Positions 17,723-26,257 are shown, counted from the stretch's first letter. The stretch is DNA of 64,000 nucleotides from JBKPNX01 sp046732855 (GCA_046732855.1 JBKPNX010000068.1:1-64000), one strand, 5' to 3'. The notes: generated by a model from the letters alone, not told the origin. Numbers and translations: made by a program.

Positions 17723-18247
17723 ATGCGATCCTGCCTGGCGTTGATCGTCCGCTGCATCGGGCTGGGCGTGCTCATGGCTGCGCTGGCGGGAGCGCCCGCC
17801 ACGGCGATCATGGGCGGCGGCGAGCCCCAGGAGGCGCCACCCAGTGACGAGTACGCCCAGGGCAAGGCGGCGTTCGAGCGCCAGGACTGGCAGGCGGTGA
17901 TCGATCACATGACCAGAGCGATCGAGGAGCGCCCCTGGGACGACGACGCCCACAATCTGATGGGCTTCGCCTATCGCAAGCTCGGCGACTACGACCGCGC
18001 GCTCGAGCAGTACGACCGGGCGCTGGCGCTCAATCCGCACCACCGGGGGGCGCTCGAATACCTCGGCGAGGCGTATTTGGAATTGGACCGTCCCGAGCGG
18101 GCCAAAGACATGCTGGATCGCCTCGTGGTGGAGTGCCGGCGGATCAACGTCAGCGCCGCCGAGGGCGACTGGCAGGCGAGCTGCGAGGAGTGGCAGGATC
18201 TGAACGAAGCCTATGAGACGTACCTCTCGGGCGGCAGCGCCAAGTGA
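17723..18247 (+). CDS. TPR-repeat protein with signal peptide
   Basis: 174 residues. The ATG at 17723 is preferred over that at 17717 because GGGGAGG at 17709-17715 is seven bases before it. A signal peptide covers about the first 30 residues (LALIVRCIGLGVLMAALAG). Two to three TPR helices pairs follow, for example AFERQDWQAVIDHMTRAIE and DDDAHNLMGFAYRKLGDYD. It is likely periplasmic and works by protein contact. It lies 200 bases before the secretion ABC transporter on the same strand, but nothing shows that they work together. Confidence 0.8.
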   Translation: MRSCLALIVRCIGLGVLMAALAGAPATAIMGGGEPQEAPPSDEYAQGKAAFERQDWQAVIDHMTRAIEERPWDDDAHNLMGFAYRKLGDYDRALEQYDRALALNPHHRGALEYLGEAYLELDRPERAKDMLDRLVVECRRINVSAAEGDWQASCEEWQDLNEAYETYLSGGSAK

Positions 18248-18330
18248 CCCTGCGCGGACTCCAGCCGATCGTCACCGGCGGTCAATGCCGTCGGGCGACT
18301 GACGCTCGCGGGCGTCGCTGCGCACTTCGA

Positions 18331-18364
18331 GCCTTGCCAAACGCGCGAAGCCTTGCCAAACGCG
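18331..18364 (+). repeat. Short direct repeat, 2 copies
   Basis: GCCTTGCCAAACGCG occurs at 18331-18345 and again at 18350-18364 (19-base period) in the leader of the secretion operon. It could be a paired protein-binding site or chance duplication. Confidence 0.4.
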
Positions 18365-18449
18365 GGGCGGCGGCCTCTATCTGAAAGGGAAATTCGGCTG
18401 AGCGGCGCAAGAGCCGCGTTGCGACCGAGCGGACCCGAGCACGCGAGCG

Positions 18450-20735
18450 ATGGCGAGATCCATCCGACAACCCGAGCAGGATGCCGTTAGCCCGGCGCAG
18501 CCTCCCGGCTCCGATCTGGCGGAGCCCGGCGGGCCACGCCCTGCGGCGTCCGGAGCTGATCTGCACGCCGTCCCCGGGCATACGGCTGAAGCGGATGCCT
18601 GGCCCTTGCCCGCCGGCAACGTCGTGGCCGAGGACCCGCTGCTCGAGTGCTTGGCGATGCTGGCCCAGCTGCTCGAGCGGCCGACCTCGCCGCAGGCGCT
18701 CAAGGCCGGCCTGCCGCTGGCCGATGGCCGACTGACGCCGCAGCTCGCGGTCCGGGCGGCCGAGCGCGCCGGGCTTAGCGCCCGACTGGTGCGCCAGCGG
18801 CTTGAGCGCATCAGCGCGCTCACCCTGCCGTGCGTGCTCCTGCTCGACGACCTCGCGGCGTGCGTGCTGGTCGAGCTGCGGCCCGGCGAGCGGGCGCTGG
18901 TCGCGCTGCCCGAGAGCGGCGGCGCGATCGAGCTGCCGCTTGCCGAGATCGCGCGACGGTACACCGGCCATGCCCTGTTCGCCCGCCCGCAGCTGCGCTT
19001 CGACCGGCGCGCCGACCAGATCGACGCGGGCCAGGCGCGCAGCTGGTTCTGGGGAACGCTCGCCAGGGCTTGGCCGATCTATGCCGAAGTGCTGCTGGCG
19101 GCGGTACTGATCAACCTGTTCGCTCTCGCCAGCCCGCTGTTCGTCATGAACGTCTACGACCGCGTGGTGCCGAACCATGCGGTCGAGACGCTCTGGGTGC
19201 TCGCGGCCGGCGTGATCACGGTCTTTGCGTTCGATTTCGTGCTGCGCAATCTGCGCGCCTACTTCGTCGACAGCGCCGGCCGGATCGCCGACCTCAAGCT
19301 GGCCAGCCGGATCTTCGAGCAGGTGATGGGGATCCGCATGGCGGCGCGGCCGGCCTCGGCCGGCGCGTTCGCCAGCAACCTGCGCGAATTCGAAAGCCTG
19401 CGGGATTTCTTCACCTCCGCGACCGTGGTCACCCTGGTCGATCTGCCCTTCGTGTTGCTGTTCATCCTGATCGTATGGTGGATCGGCGGGCCGGTCGCGC
19501 TGGTGCCGGCGATCGCGGTGCCGCTCGTGATCGCGTTCGGGCTGCTCCTCCAGGTGCCGCTCAACCGCATCGTCCGGCGCACGTTCCAGGAGGCGGCGCA
19601 GAAGCACGGCGTCCTGGTCGAGAGCATCAACGGTCTCGAGACGATCAAGAGCATCGGCGCCGAGGGTCGCATGCAGCGGAATTGGGAGCAGTTCGTCGGC
19701 GCCACCGCGGCGTCCGGCATGCGCGCCCGGCTGCTCGCGGGACTCGGCGTCAACGTCGCCCTGCTGGCGCAGAACCTGGCCTACGTCGGCGTGGTGATCT
19801 TCGGCGTGTATCGGATCGCGGACGGGCTGATGACGGTCGGCGCGCTGGTCGCGTGCACCATCATCACGGGCCGCGCCATGGCGCCGCTCACCCAGGTCGC
19901 CGGCATCCTGACCCGCTATCATCAGGCCCGCGCCGCGTACGACGCCCTGAATCGGACCATGGCGCTCGAGGTCGAGCGGCCGGCCCAGGCGCGCTTCCTG
20001 CACCGGCCGCAGCTGCAGGGCGAGGTGGCGTTCCGGGAGGTCACCTTCGCCTATCCCGGGCAGAAGCAGCCGGCGCTCGACCGGGTGTCCTTCGCGATCA
20101 GGCAGGGCGAGCGGGTCGGCCTGGTCGGCCGCATCGGCTCCGGCAAGACCACGATCGAGAAGCTGGTGCTCGGGTTGTACCAGCCCGATCAGGGCGCGGT
20201 GCTGATCGACGGCACCGATCTGCGCCAGATCGACCCCGCTGATCTGCGCCGCAGCATCGGCTGCGTGCTGCAGGACGTCTACCTGTTCCACGGCACGATC
20301 CGCGACAACATCGCGCTCGGGGCGCCGTTCGCCGACGATCAGGCGGTGCTGCGCGCCGCCCGCATCGCCGGGGTCGACGACTTCGTCGCGCGCCACCCGC
20401 TCGGCTTCGACCTGAACGTCGGCGAGCGCGGCGAGCGCCTGTCCGGGGGTCAGCGTCAGGCGGTCGCGGTCGCCCGGGCGCTGCTGCTGGATCCGCCGAT
20501 GCTGGTGCTGGACGAGCCGAGCAGCGCCATGGACAACGGCGCCGAGGGCCGGCTCAAGCAGCGCCTCGAGCAGGTCCTGCCCGGCAAGACCCTGCTCCTG
20601 GTCACGCACCGCGCCTCGCTCCTGTCCCTGGTCGAGCGGCTGATCGTGCTGGACGGCGGCCGGGTGGTCGCCGACGGACCCCGCCAGGACGTGCTGAAGG
20701 CGCTCGCGGCGGGCCAGATCAAGGCGCAGACCTGA
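18450..20735 (+). CDS. Type I secretion ABC transporter, LapB-like
   Basis: 761 residues. An N-terminal degenerate C39-like domain (about residues 60-190; LTPQLAVRAAERAGLSARLV) precedes a six-helix exporter domain (190-480) and an ATPase with Walker A GRIGSGKTT, signature LSGGQRQ and Walker B LVLDEPSSAMD. This is the LapB/RaxB-like layout of transporters that export large RTX adhesins. The HlyD-type partner starts two bases downstream. No TolC-like protein or RTX substrate is in the window. Confidence 0.9.
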   Translation: MARSIRQPEQDAVSPAQPPGSDLAEPGGPRPAASGADLHAVPGHTAEADAWPLPAGNVVAEDPLLECLAMLAQLLERPTSPQALKAGLPLADGRLTPQLAVRAAERAGLSARLVRQRLERISALTLPCVLLLDDLAACVLVELRPGERALVALPESGGAIELPLAEIARRYTGHALFARPQLRFDRRADQIDAGQARSWFWGTLARAWPIYAEVLLAAVLINLFALASPLFVMNVYDRVVPNHAVETLWVLAAGVITVFAFDFVLRNLRAYFVDSAGRIADLKLASRIFEQVMGIRMAARPASAGAFASNLREFESLRDFFTSATVVTLVDLPFVLLFILIVWWIGGPVALVPAIAVPLVIAFGLLLQVPLNRIVRRTFQEAAQKHGVLVESINGLETIKSIGAEGRMQRNWEQFVGATAASGMRARLLAGLGVNVALLAQNLAYVGVVIFGVYRIADGLMTVGALVACTIITGRAMAPLTQVAGILTRYHQARAAYDALNRTMALEVERPAQARFLHRPQLQGEVAFREVTFAYPGQKQPALDRVSFAIRQGERVGLVGRIGSGKTTIEKLVLGLYQPDQGAVLIDGTDLRQIDPADLRRSIGCVLQDVYLFHGTIRDNIALGAPFADDQAVLRAARIAGVDDFVARHPLGFDLNVGERGERLSGGQRQAVAVARALLLDPPMLVLDEPSSAMDNGAEGRLKQRLEQVLPGKTLLLVTHRASLLSLVERLIVLDGGRVVADGPRQDVLKALAAGQIKAQT

Positions 20736-20737
20736 AC

Positions 20738-22102
20738 GTGTCGAGCACCGCCTTGACCGCCTCGGCCGCGCGGCGGCGCTTGCGCCGGACCAGGCGCGCC
20801 GACGCCGAGTTCGTGCTCGGGCGCGCCGGCGCCGATCTGCAGGCCCCGCGCGGCCTCGCCCATCTCCTCCTGTTCGCGATCGCGGCCTTCTTCGTGGTCT
20901 TCCTGACCTGGGCAAACTGGGCCAGGCTGGAGGAGGTCACCCGGGGCGACGGCAAGGTGATCCCCTCGCGCCAGGTCCAGGTGGTGCAGAACCTGGAGGG
21001 CGGCATCGTGGCCGAGCTCCTGGTGCGCGAGGGTGAGATCGTCGAGCGCGGCCAGGTCCTCGTGCGGATCGACAACATCGGTGCCGCGAGCGAGCTGCGC
21101 GAGAGCCGCCAGCGCCATCTGGCGCTGCTCGGCGCGCTCGGCCGGCTCCGTGCCGAGGTCGACGCGACTGACGTCGCGTTCGTGCCCGAGGTCCTGGCGG
21201 AAGCGCCGGACGTCGCACGCAACGAACGTGCGCTGTACCGCGCTCGCCAGGACGCACTCGAGTCGGAGCTGGATGTGCTGAAGAGTCAGGCGCTGCAGCG
21301 CGAGCAGGAGCTGAGCGAGCTCGCGACCCGCCTCGACCAGCTGAGCCGCTCCCATGCCCTGGCGCTCGAGGAGCTGAAGATCACCGAGCCGCTGGCCGCC
21401 AGCCGGGTCGTGTCCAAGGTGCAACTGCTGCGCCTGCAACGCGAGGTCAGCGATCTCGCCGGCGAGCTCGAGGCGACCAAGCTCGCGGAACCGCGGGTCG
21501 AGGCGGCGCTGCGCGAGGCCAAGCGGCGGATCGAGGAGCACCAGCTCAATTTCCGGGCCGAGGCGCAGCGCGAGCTCAACGCCGTTCAGGCGGAGGCGGC
21601 GGCGCTGCATGAGGTCATCACCGCCGAGGCCGACCGGGTCAGCCGCACCGACGTGCGCTCACCGGTGCGCGGCACGGTCAAGCGGCTGCTGGTCAATACG
21701 GTCGGCGGCGTGACCCAGCCGGGCGCCGATCTGATCGAGATCGTGCCGCTCGAGGACAATCTCCTGGTGGAGGCGAAGGTCCGCCCCGCCGACATCGCTT
21801 TCCTCCACCCCGGCCAGCCGGCGATGGTCAAGATCACGGCCTACGACTTCGCGATCTACGGCGGCTTGGATGCCGTGGTCGAGGATATCAGCGCGGATAC
21901 CATCACCGACGAGCACGGCGAGAGCTTCTATCGGGTGCGCGTGCGCACCCACGACAACGCGCTGTACAAGGCCGGCGAGCCCCTGCCGATCATTCCCGGC
22001 ATGACCACCCAGGTCGACATCCTGACCGGCAAGAAGACGGTCCTCGATTACCTGCTGAAGCCGATCCTGCGGGCCAAGGAACGCGCTCTGCGCGAACGTT
22101 AG
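20738..22102 (+). CDS. Type I secretion membrane-fusion protein, HlyD/LapC-like
   Basis: 454 residues from a GTG at 20738, two bases after the ABC gene stop. One membrane span at about residues 45-65 is followed by a split lipoyl domain (GDGKVIPSRQVQVVQNLEGG), a long coiled coil (about 125-300), the second lipoyl half (VRSPVRGTVKRLLVNTVGGV) and a beta-barrel domain. It bridges the inner-membrane ABC transporter and an outer-membrane TolC-type channel in the periplasm. Confidence 0.9.
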   Translation: MSSTALTASAARRRLRRTRRADAEFVLGRAGADLQAPRGLAHLLLFAIAAFFVVFLTWANWARLEEVTRGDGKVIPSRQVQVVQNLEGGIVAELLVREGEIVERGQVLVRIDNIGAASELRESRQRHLALLGALGRLRAEVDATDVAFVPEVLAEAPDVARNERALYRARQDALESELDVLKSQALQREQELSELATRLDQLSRSHALALEELKITEPLAASRVVSKVQLLRLQREVSDLAGELEATKLAEPRVEAALREAKRRIEEHQLNFRAEAQRELNAVQAEAAALHEVITAEADRVSRTDVRSPVRGTVKRLLVNTVGGVTQPGADLIEIVPLEDNLLVEAKVRPADIAFLHPGQPAMVKITAYDFAIYGGLDAVVEDISADTITDEHGESFYRVRVRTHDNALYKAGEPLPIIPGMTTQVDILTGKKTVLDYLLKPILRAKERALRER

Positions 22103-22148
22103 AGCCGCCGCGCATCAGCCTCGATGACGCGATCGATCACCTCAAGCA

Positions 22149-22301
22149 TTAGGCGCTGACAGCCGAGAACCGCCACTCCTGATCGCTGGCAATCTTCACC
22201 ACGTCCGCAGCGTCATCGACTGGACCAACCTCGTCTCCGCTGGTCGCCAGGCCCGGCAGATCGTCACTTACCCCGACCCAAACCTTCGCTTCCGGTCCCA
22301 C
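22149..22301 (-). pseudogene. Relic of a DUF1902/HicB-like antitoxin
   Basis: A 50-residue minus-strand frame contains AKVWVGVSDDLPGLATSGDE, closely resembling the opening strand-turn of DUF1902 and HicB antitoxins (VWVATSDDIPGLVTEAD-like). The expected downstream half is replaced by unrelated sequence and no toxin gene is adjacent. It is probably a decayed toxin-antitoxin fragment in the 340-base gap between the secretion operon and the EamA gene. I see nothing else in that gap. Confidence 0.4.
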
Positions 22302-22443
22302 GGGCAGGGAACGGTATAAACGTGCTCAGCCAAGGGGATATCTCGTGGGTTCACGCCATTACAGCCGCTCCGCAGCGTCGCCCCGATGACTTCACGAACA
22401 AGGCGCCGCGCGCATCGTCGGTAAACCTGAAGCGGCGACCTGA

Positions 22444-23379
22444 TCAGAGCTTCGGTCCGCCGGGCGCCGCGGTCCCGCTCGGGGCGCTCCTGATCCGGGC
22501 CTCGTGCTGCGCGAGGTAGATGCTGCTCCCCGCGATCACGCCGCCGCCGAGCCACACCCATACGCCGGGGACCTCGCCGAAGGCGACGAACGCGATCAGC
22601 GCGACGATCGGCAGGCGCAGATAGTCGAGCGGCGCGACGAGCGTGGCGTCGGCCGCGGCCAGCGCGCGCGACATGCAGATGTGCCCGGTGCTGCCGGCCG
22701 CGCCCAAGAGCGCTGCCCAGCCGAGCTGCGCGAGGCTCGGGTTGCGCCACACGAACAGGGCGGCGAGCAACGTCAGCGGCGTGGTCAAAAGCGCCATGTA
22801 GGTGGTGATCGCGCCGGCGCTCTCGGTCCGCGCCATGGTCTTGATCAGGACCGTGGAGAAGGCCCAGATCGCGGCGGTCCCGATCGCGAGCAGCGCCGCC
22901 GGCTGGATCGCGGCAAAGCCCGGCCGCACGATGATCAGCGCGCCGACGAAGCCGATCGCGACCGCGATCCAGCGGCGCGCCCGCATCACCTCCCCGAGCA
23001 CGAGTACCGCGAGCACGCTCGTGAACAGGGGCGCGGTGAAGCTGAGCGCGGTCGCCTCGGCGAGCGGCATCAGGGACAAGGTCGTAAACCAGCCGACCAT
23101 GGCGAGGATCGCGATGAGCGCGCGCAGCAGGTGGCGGCGCAGATGCTCGGTGCGCAGCACGCCGAAGCCCTGGCGGAGCAGCCAGGGCAGCATCGCCGCG
23201 AGGCCGAACGCGGTGCGGAAGAACACGATCTGGAGCGGATGCAGGCCGTCGGTGAGCTGCCGGACCAAGGTGATCATGAGCGCGAACGCGGTCGCCGCCG
23301 CGGCCATCCAGAGCGCGCCGCGCAGGGAGGCGGGCAGGTGCGCGCCCGGGCGCGCCGTGGACTTCAAGACACCGCGCAT
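22444..23379 (-). CDS. EamA/DMT family transporter
   Basis: 311 residues with about ten transmembrane helices as two EamA repeats. Landmarks are FRTAFGLAAMLPW and ALSFTAPLFTSVLAVLVLGE in the first half and ALLGAAGSTGHICMSRALA with PLDYLRLPIVALIAFVAFGE in the second. Members export or import small metabolites across the inner membrane; the substrate cannot be read. It is divergent from the dehydrogenase gene by about 140 bases. Confidence 0.88.
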   Translation of the reverse strand: MRGVLKSTARPGAHLPASLRGALWMAAAATAFALMITLVRQLTDGLHPLQIVFFRTAFGLAAMLPWLLRQGFGVLRTEHLRRHLLRALIAILAMVGWFTTLSLMPLAEATALSFTAPLFTSVLAVLVLGEVMRARRWIAVAIGFVGALIIVRPGFAAIQPAALLAIGTAAIWAFSTVLIKTMARTESAGAITTYMALLTTPLTLLAALFVWRNPSLAQLGWAALLGAAGSTGHICMSRALAAADATLVAPLDYLRLPIVALIAFVAFGEVPGVWVWLGGGVIAGSSIYLAQHEARIRSAPSGTAAPGGPKL

Positions 23380-23522
23380 CGCTCGGATGCTTAGCAGCCG
23401 ACCCGCCGCGCGTCATCGCGGCAGAACCACCCGGTCAGGGCGCCATGCCATCGCCGCCCCTGTCGCAAGCCCAAGGGAATGGCTATGGTGCCCAGGTACC
23501 GCGCAGCCTTGGGGGAGGCGCC

Positions 23523-24464
23523 ATGGAACGGATCGCGCTCGTGGGCGGCGGCCTGATCGGTCAGGCCTGGGCGATCGTGTTCGCGCGCACCGGCCACGAC
23601 GTCATGCTGTACGACGCCGAGCCCGCCGCGCTGAAGCAGGCGCGCGATGCGATCGCCGCCCGCCTGCACGACCTCGCCGGCCTCGGCCTGGTGAGCGATC
23701 CGCCCGCCATCGCCGGCCGGATCGGCTACGTCATCGGGCTGGCCGAGGCGCTCGACGGCGCCGCCTACGTCCAGGAGAGCACGCCCGAGCGGGTCGAGGT
23801 GAAGCGCGAGGTGTTCAGCGCGCTCGACCGCCTCGCCGCGCCGGATGCGATCCTCGCGAGCTCGACCTCGGGCATCCCGGCGTCCAGCTTCACCGAGCAT
23901 CTCGCGGGCCGCCGGCGCTGCCTCGTCGCTCATCCGATCAACCCGCCCTATGTCACGCCCCTGGTCGAGCTGTGCCCCGCGCCCTGGACCGACCCCGCGG
24001 TGGTCGAGCGCACCCACGACCTCATGCTCCGCGCCGGCCAGGCGCCGATCCGCCTGCAGAAGGAGGTTCAGGGCTTCGTCGCCAATCGCATGCAGGCGGC
24101 GCTGCTCGGCGCGGCCTTGCGCATGGTGGCGGACGGCGTCGCCTCGGCCGCCGATGTCGATGTCGCGATCAGAGACGGCATCGGCCTGCGCTGGTCGTTC
24201 ATGGGGCCGTTCGAGACCATCGACCTCAACGCGCCGGGCGGCATCGCCGACTATCTGCGCCGCTACGGGCCGCTCTATCAGGCGATCGAGCAGGAGCACG
24301 GGGCCCTGGACTGGACCGGCGACGCGCTGCTGCGCCAGCTCGAGGATGAGCGGCGCGCCGCCCTGCCCGCCGAGGGCCTCGCCGAGCGCAGCGTCTGGCG
24401 CGACCGCCGCCTGATGGCCCTTGCCGCCCAGAAACGCCAGGCCGCCGAACAGATCGGGGAGTGA
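23523..24464 (+). CDS. 3-hydroxyacyl-CoA-dehydrogenase-family oxidoreductase, lambda-crystallin/L-gulonate dehydrogenase type
   Basis: 313 residues from the ATG at 23523. An N-terminal NAD-binding Rossmann domain (IALVGGGLIGQAWAIVFA) is followed by SSTSGIPASSF, AHPINPPYVTPLVELCP and KEVQGFVANRMQAAL. The His-Pro-x-Asn-Pro-Pro-Tyr stretch closely resembles CRYL1. It oxidises a small beta-hydroxy acid to a beta-keto acid. The BKACE gene starts 5 bases after its stop, strongly suggesting that the dehydrogenase makes the BKACE substrate. L-carnitine dehydrogenases belong to the same family and are another possibility. Confidence 0.82.
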   Translation: MERIALVGGGLIGQAWAIVFARTGHDVMLYDAEPAALKQARDAIAARLHDLAGLGLVSDPPAIAGRIGYVIGLAEALDGAAYVQESTPERVEVKREVFSALDRLAAPDAILASSTSGIPASSFTEHLAGRRRCLVAHPINPPYVTPLVELCPAPWTDPAVVERTHDLMLRAGQAPIRLQKEVQGFVANRMQAALLGAALRMVADGVASAADVDVAIRDGIGLRWSFMGPFETIDLNAPGGIADYLRRYGPLYQAIEQEHGALDWTGDALLRQLEDERRAALPAEGLAERSVWRDRRLMALAAQKRQAAEQIGE

Positions 24465-24469
24465 ACGTC

Positions 24470-25420
24470 ATGCCCGCCGTAACGAGCAAGCCCGCCGACA
24501 AGGTGATCATCAGCTGCGCCGTCACCGGCTCGATCCACACGCCGACGATGAGCCCGCACCTGCCGATCACGCCGCAGCAGATCGCGGACGGCGCGCTCGG
24601 CGCCGCGGAGGCGGGCGCGGCGATCGTGCATCTGCACGCGCGCGACCCCAAGGACGGCCGCCCGACGCCCGATCCCGAGGTGTTCATGGGCTTTCTGCCG
24701 GTGATCAAGCAGGCGTCCGACGTGGTGGTCAACATCACCACGGGCGGCGGCCACGGCATGAGCCTGGACGAGCGCCTCGCCGCCGCGCGCCGCGCCCAGC
24801 CCGAGATGTGCTCGCTCAACATGGGCTCGATGAACTTCGGCCTCTACCCGATGCTGCAGCGCTACAAGAGTTGGCAGCACGAGTGGGAGCCGGCGGCGCT
24901 CGAGCGCTCGCGCGACTTCATCTTCCGCAACACCTACAAGGACATCGAGTATATCCTGAAGGAGGTCGGCGAGGGCTACGGCACGCGCTTCGAGTTCGAG
25001 TGCTACGACGTCGGCCACCTGTACAACCTCGCGCACATGCTCGATCGCGGCCTGGTCAAGCCGCCGCTGTTCGTCCAGCTGATCTTCGGCATCCTCGGCG
25101 GCATCGGCACCGATACCGAGGACCTGATGCACATGAAGCGCACGGCGGACCGGCTGTTCGGCGGCCAGTACCTGTTCTCGATCCTCGCGGCCGGGCGCCA
25201 TCAGATGCGGCTTGGCACGATCGGCGCGATCATGGGCGGCAACGTCCGGGTCGGCCTCGAGGACAGCATCTATCTCGGCAAGGGCGAGCTCGCCCGCTCC
25301 AACGCCGACCAGGTCAAAAAGATCCGCGGCATCCTGGAGGCCCTCTCGCTCGAGCCCGCGACCCCCGACGAAGCCCGCGCCTGGCTCGGCCTCAAAGGCG
25401 GCGACCGCGTGGGGTTCTAG
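24470..25420 (+). CDS. Beta-keto acid cleavage enzyme (BKACE, DUF849)
   Basis: 316 residues from the ATG at 24470 with GGGGAG nine bases upstream. The metal-binding VHLHARDPKDGRPTPD, the NITTGGGHGMSLDERLAA loop and SLNMGSMNFG are hallmarks of the BKACE family (type member Kce). It condenses a beta-keto acid with acetyl-CoA and cleaves it, giving acetoacetyl-CoA or an analogue plus a second product. Substrate specificity varies widely in the family. It is co-transcribed with the preceding dehydrogenase. Confidence 0.88.
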   Translation: MPAVTSKPADKVIISCAVTGSIHTPTMSPHLPITPQQIADGALGAAEAGAAIVHLHARDPKDGRPTPDPEVFMGFLPVIKQASDVVVNITTGGGHGMSLDERLAAARRAQPEMCSLNMGSMNFGLYPMLQRYKSWQHEWEPAALERSRDFIFRNTYKDIEYILKEVGEGYGTRFEFECYDVGHLYNLAHMLDRGLVKPPLFVQLIFGILGGIGTDTEDLMHMKRTADRLFGGQYLFSILAAGRHQMRLGTIGAIMGGNVRVGLEDSIYLGKGELARSNADQVKKIRGILEALSLEPATPDEARAWLGLKGGDRVGF

Positions 25421-25802
25421 CGGATCCGCGCGAAGCCAGCCCCGCAGCGCATCCCGTGCGTGCGGTCCTGGTTCAGACCCCGCGTCCGTTTCGGGGGGGA
25501 ACTAAGAACCACGCCGTCTCAATTGGATAGAGGGTAATCTGAAATGCGTTGTTTGGAGGGAGCTGTGCGCAAGGCGAGAGGACAGGGATCGGACCGTCGT
25601 CTTCGATGTTTGCCCCGCGCAGCAGCCGAGGATCGGCTCCTAGTCGCACCGGCGCGTTCCCCTTGAGCTCGGCGCGCATCCGAAGCGGTCAGAAACTCGG
25701 TTGAGGGTATTGCGCCTTTCCCAACGTTGAGGTAGCGTCGCGGCAGCCAGTGTGAGCGTTACAGGATAATTCTGGCGCTTGCGCCGTGGGGAGGACTACC
25801 CT
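25421..25802. other. 382-bp gap and left edge of a low-GC island
   Basis: Composition changes from GC-rich to more AT-rich at about 25500. No convincing gene is seen: a 40-codon plus-strand frame at about 25542 and a 68-codon minus frame lack ribosome binding sites and family matches. A GATAAT at 25765-25770 resembles a -10 box for the peptide gene, but no clear -35 box pairs with it. Confidence 0.4.
25788..25794 (+). promoter_or_regulatory. Strong ribosome binding site of the peptide gene
   Basis: GGGGAGG ends eight bases before the ATG at 25803. It decides the start against the in-frame TTG at 25779, which lies before it, and argues that the short peptide is translated well. Confidence 0.7.
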
Positions 25803-26015
25803 ATGCGCTTCAAGATCGGGGACCTTATCATATCGGATATCGGTGAGGACTGGACCCCGCAGTTCGACACCTGCCCGGCAGCATCGTGCACGGAGGCCAG
25901 CGGTGGATGCACGGATTGCACCCGCTGTAGCTGTAGCGGGTCCAGATGCCCCACACCAGAGCCCACCGGCGCCCGACTCGGGTTGACTCCCTACATCTAT
26001 CCACCACGCGCTTGA
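25803..26015 (+). CDS. Candidate lanthipeptide precursor, Cys/Ser/Thr-rich
   Basis: 70 residues. The first 22 (MRFKIGDLIISDIGEDWTPQ and on) are acidic and Cys-free, like a RiPP leader. From Thr23 the peptide has seven Cys (24, 29, 36, 39, 42, 44, 49) and about twelve Ser/Thr, then a proline-rich tail ending PYIYPPRA. A Gly-Gly pair at 34-35 could be a leader cleavage site, leaving a core that starts CTDCTRCSCSGSRC. A lyase-like and a kinase-LanC gene follow on the same strand, which is the main reason for the call. The 3' end is uncertain: a frame with coiled-coil character overlaps it in another phase, so the ancestral protein may have been longer. I do not recognise the peptide family. Confidence 0.6.
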   Translation: MRFKIGDLIISDIGEDWTPQFDTCPAASCTEASGGCTDCTRCSCSGSRCPTPEPTGARLGLTPYIYPPRA

Positions 26016-26257
26016 GCAACTCACGCCCGGCATTAACGTGCTCGGGCACGTCGGGTTTGGTCGCCCTGAGCATTACCGCGCTGCCTTGGGCGCGTTAAAG
26101 GCTGATTTGCAAGAGAGGCTTGCTGAAGTAGAGGCACAGGAACAGCGGATTGCAGCGCTCGGCAGAGCCTCGAACTGCCGAGGATCTCGATCATCTTGAG
26201 AAAAAGCTAAACTCTGCCCTCACAGAACTTCGCAAGCGTCGCAAGGATCTAAAGTAA
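25987..26257 (+). pseudogene. Frame-broken coiled-coil ORF between peptide and lyase genes
   Basis: One phase, open from 25987, reads a coiled-coil-like segment including KADLQERLAEVEAQEQRI and stops at 26197-26199. A second phase takes over at about 26177 (AEDLDHLEKKLNSALTEL) and stops at 26257. Joined, they give about 80 residues of protein-like helical sequence. No start codon with a ribosome binding site precedes it, and its upstream end overlaps the last codons of the peptide gene. Either it is a separate decayed gene, or it was the C-terminal part of the peptide gene before two net +1 frame changes (real or assembly errors). Confidence 0.45.

Noticed and set aside
18282..20915. A very long minus-strand frame opposite the secretion ABC gene
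   Set aside because: It is an antisense shadow of a GC-rich gene with diagnostic ABC motifs on the plus strand.
18450..22102. Secretion pair as the exporter of the lanthipeptide
   Set aside because: It has LapB-like features with a degenerate C39-like domain, chromosomal GC, and lies behind unrelated genes; no link to the island is visible.
25473..25679. 68-residue minus-strand ORF before the peptide gene
   Set aside because: No start signal, no recognised family, and it spans the composition boundary.
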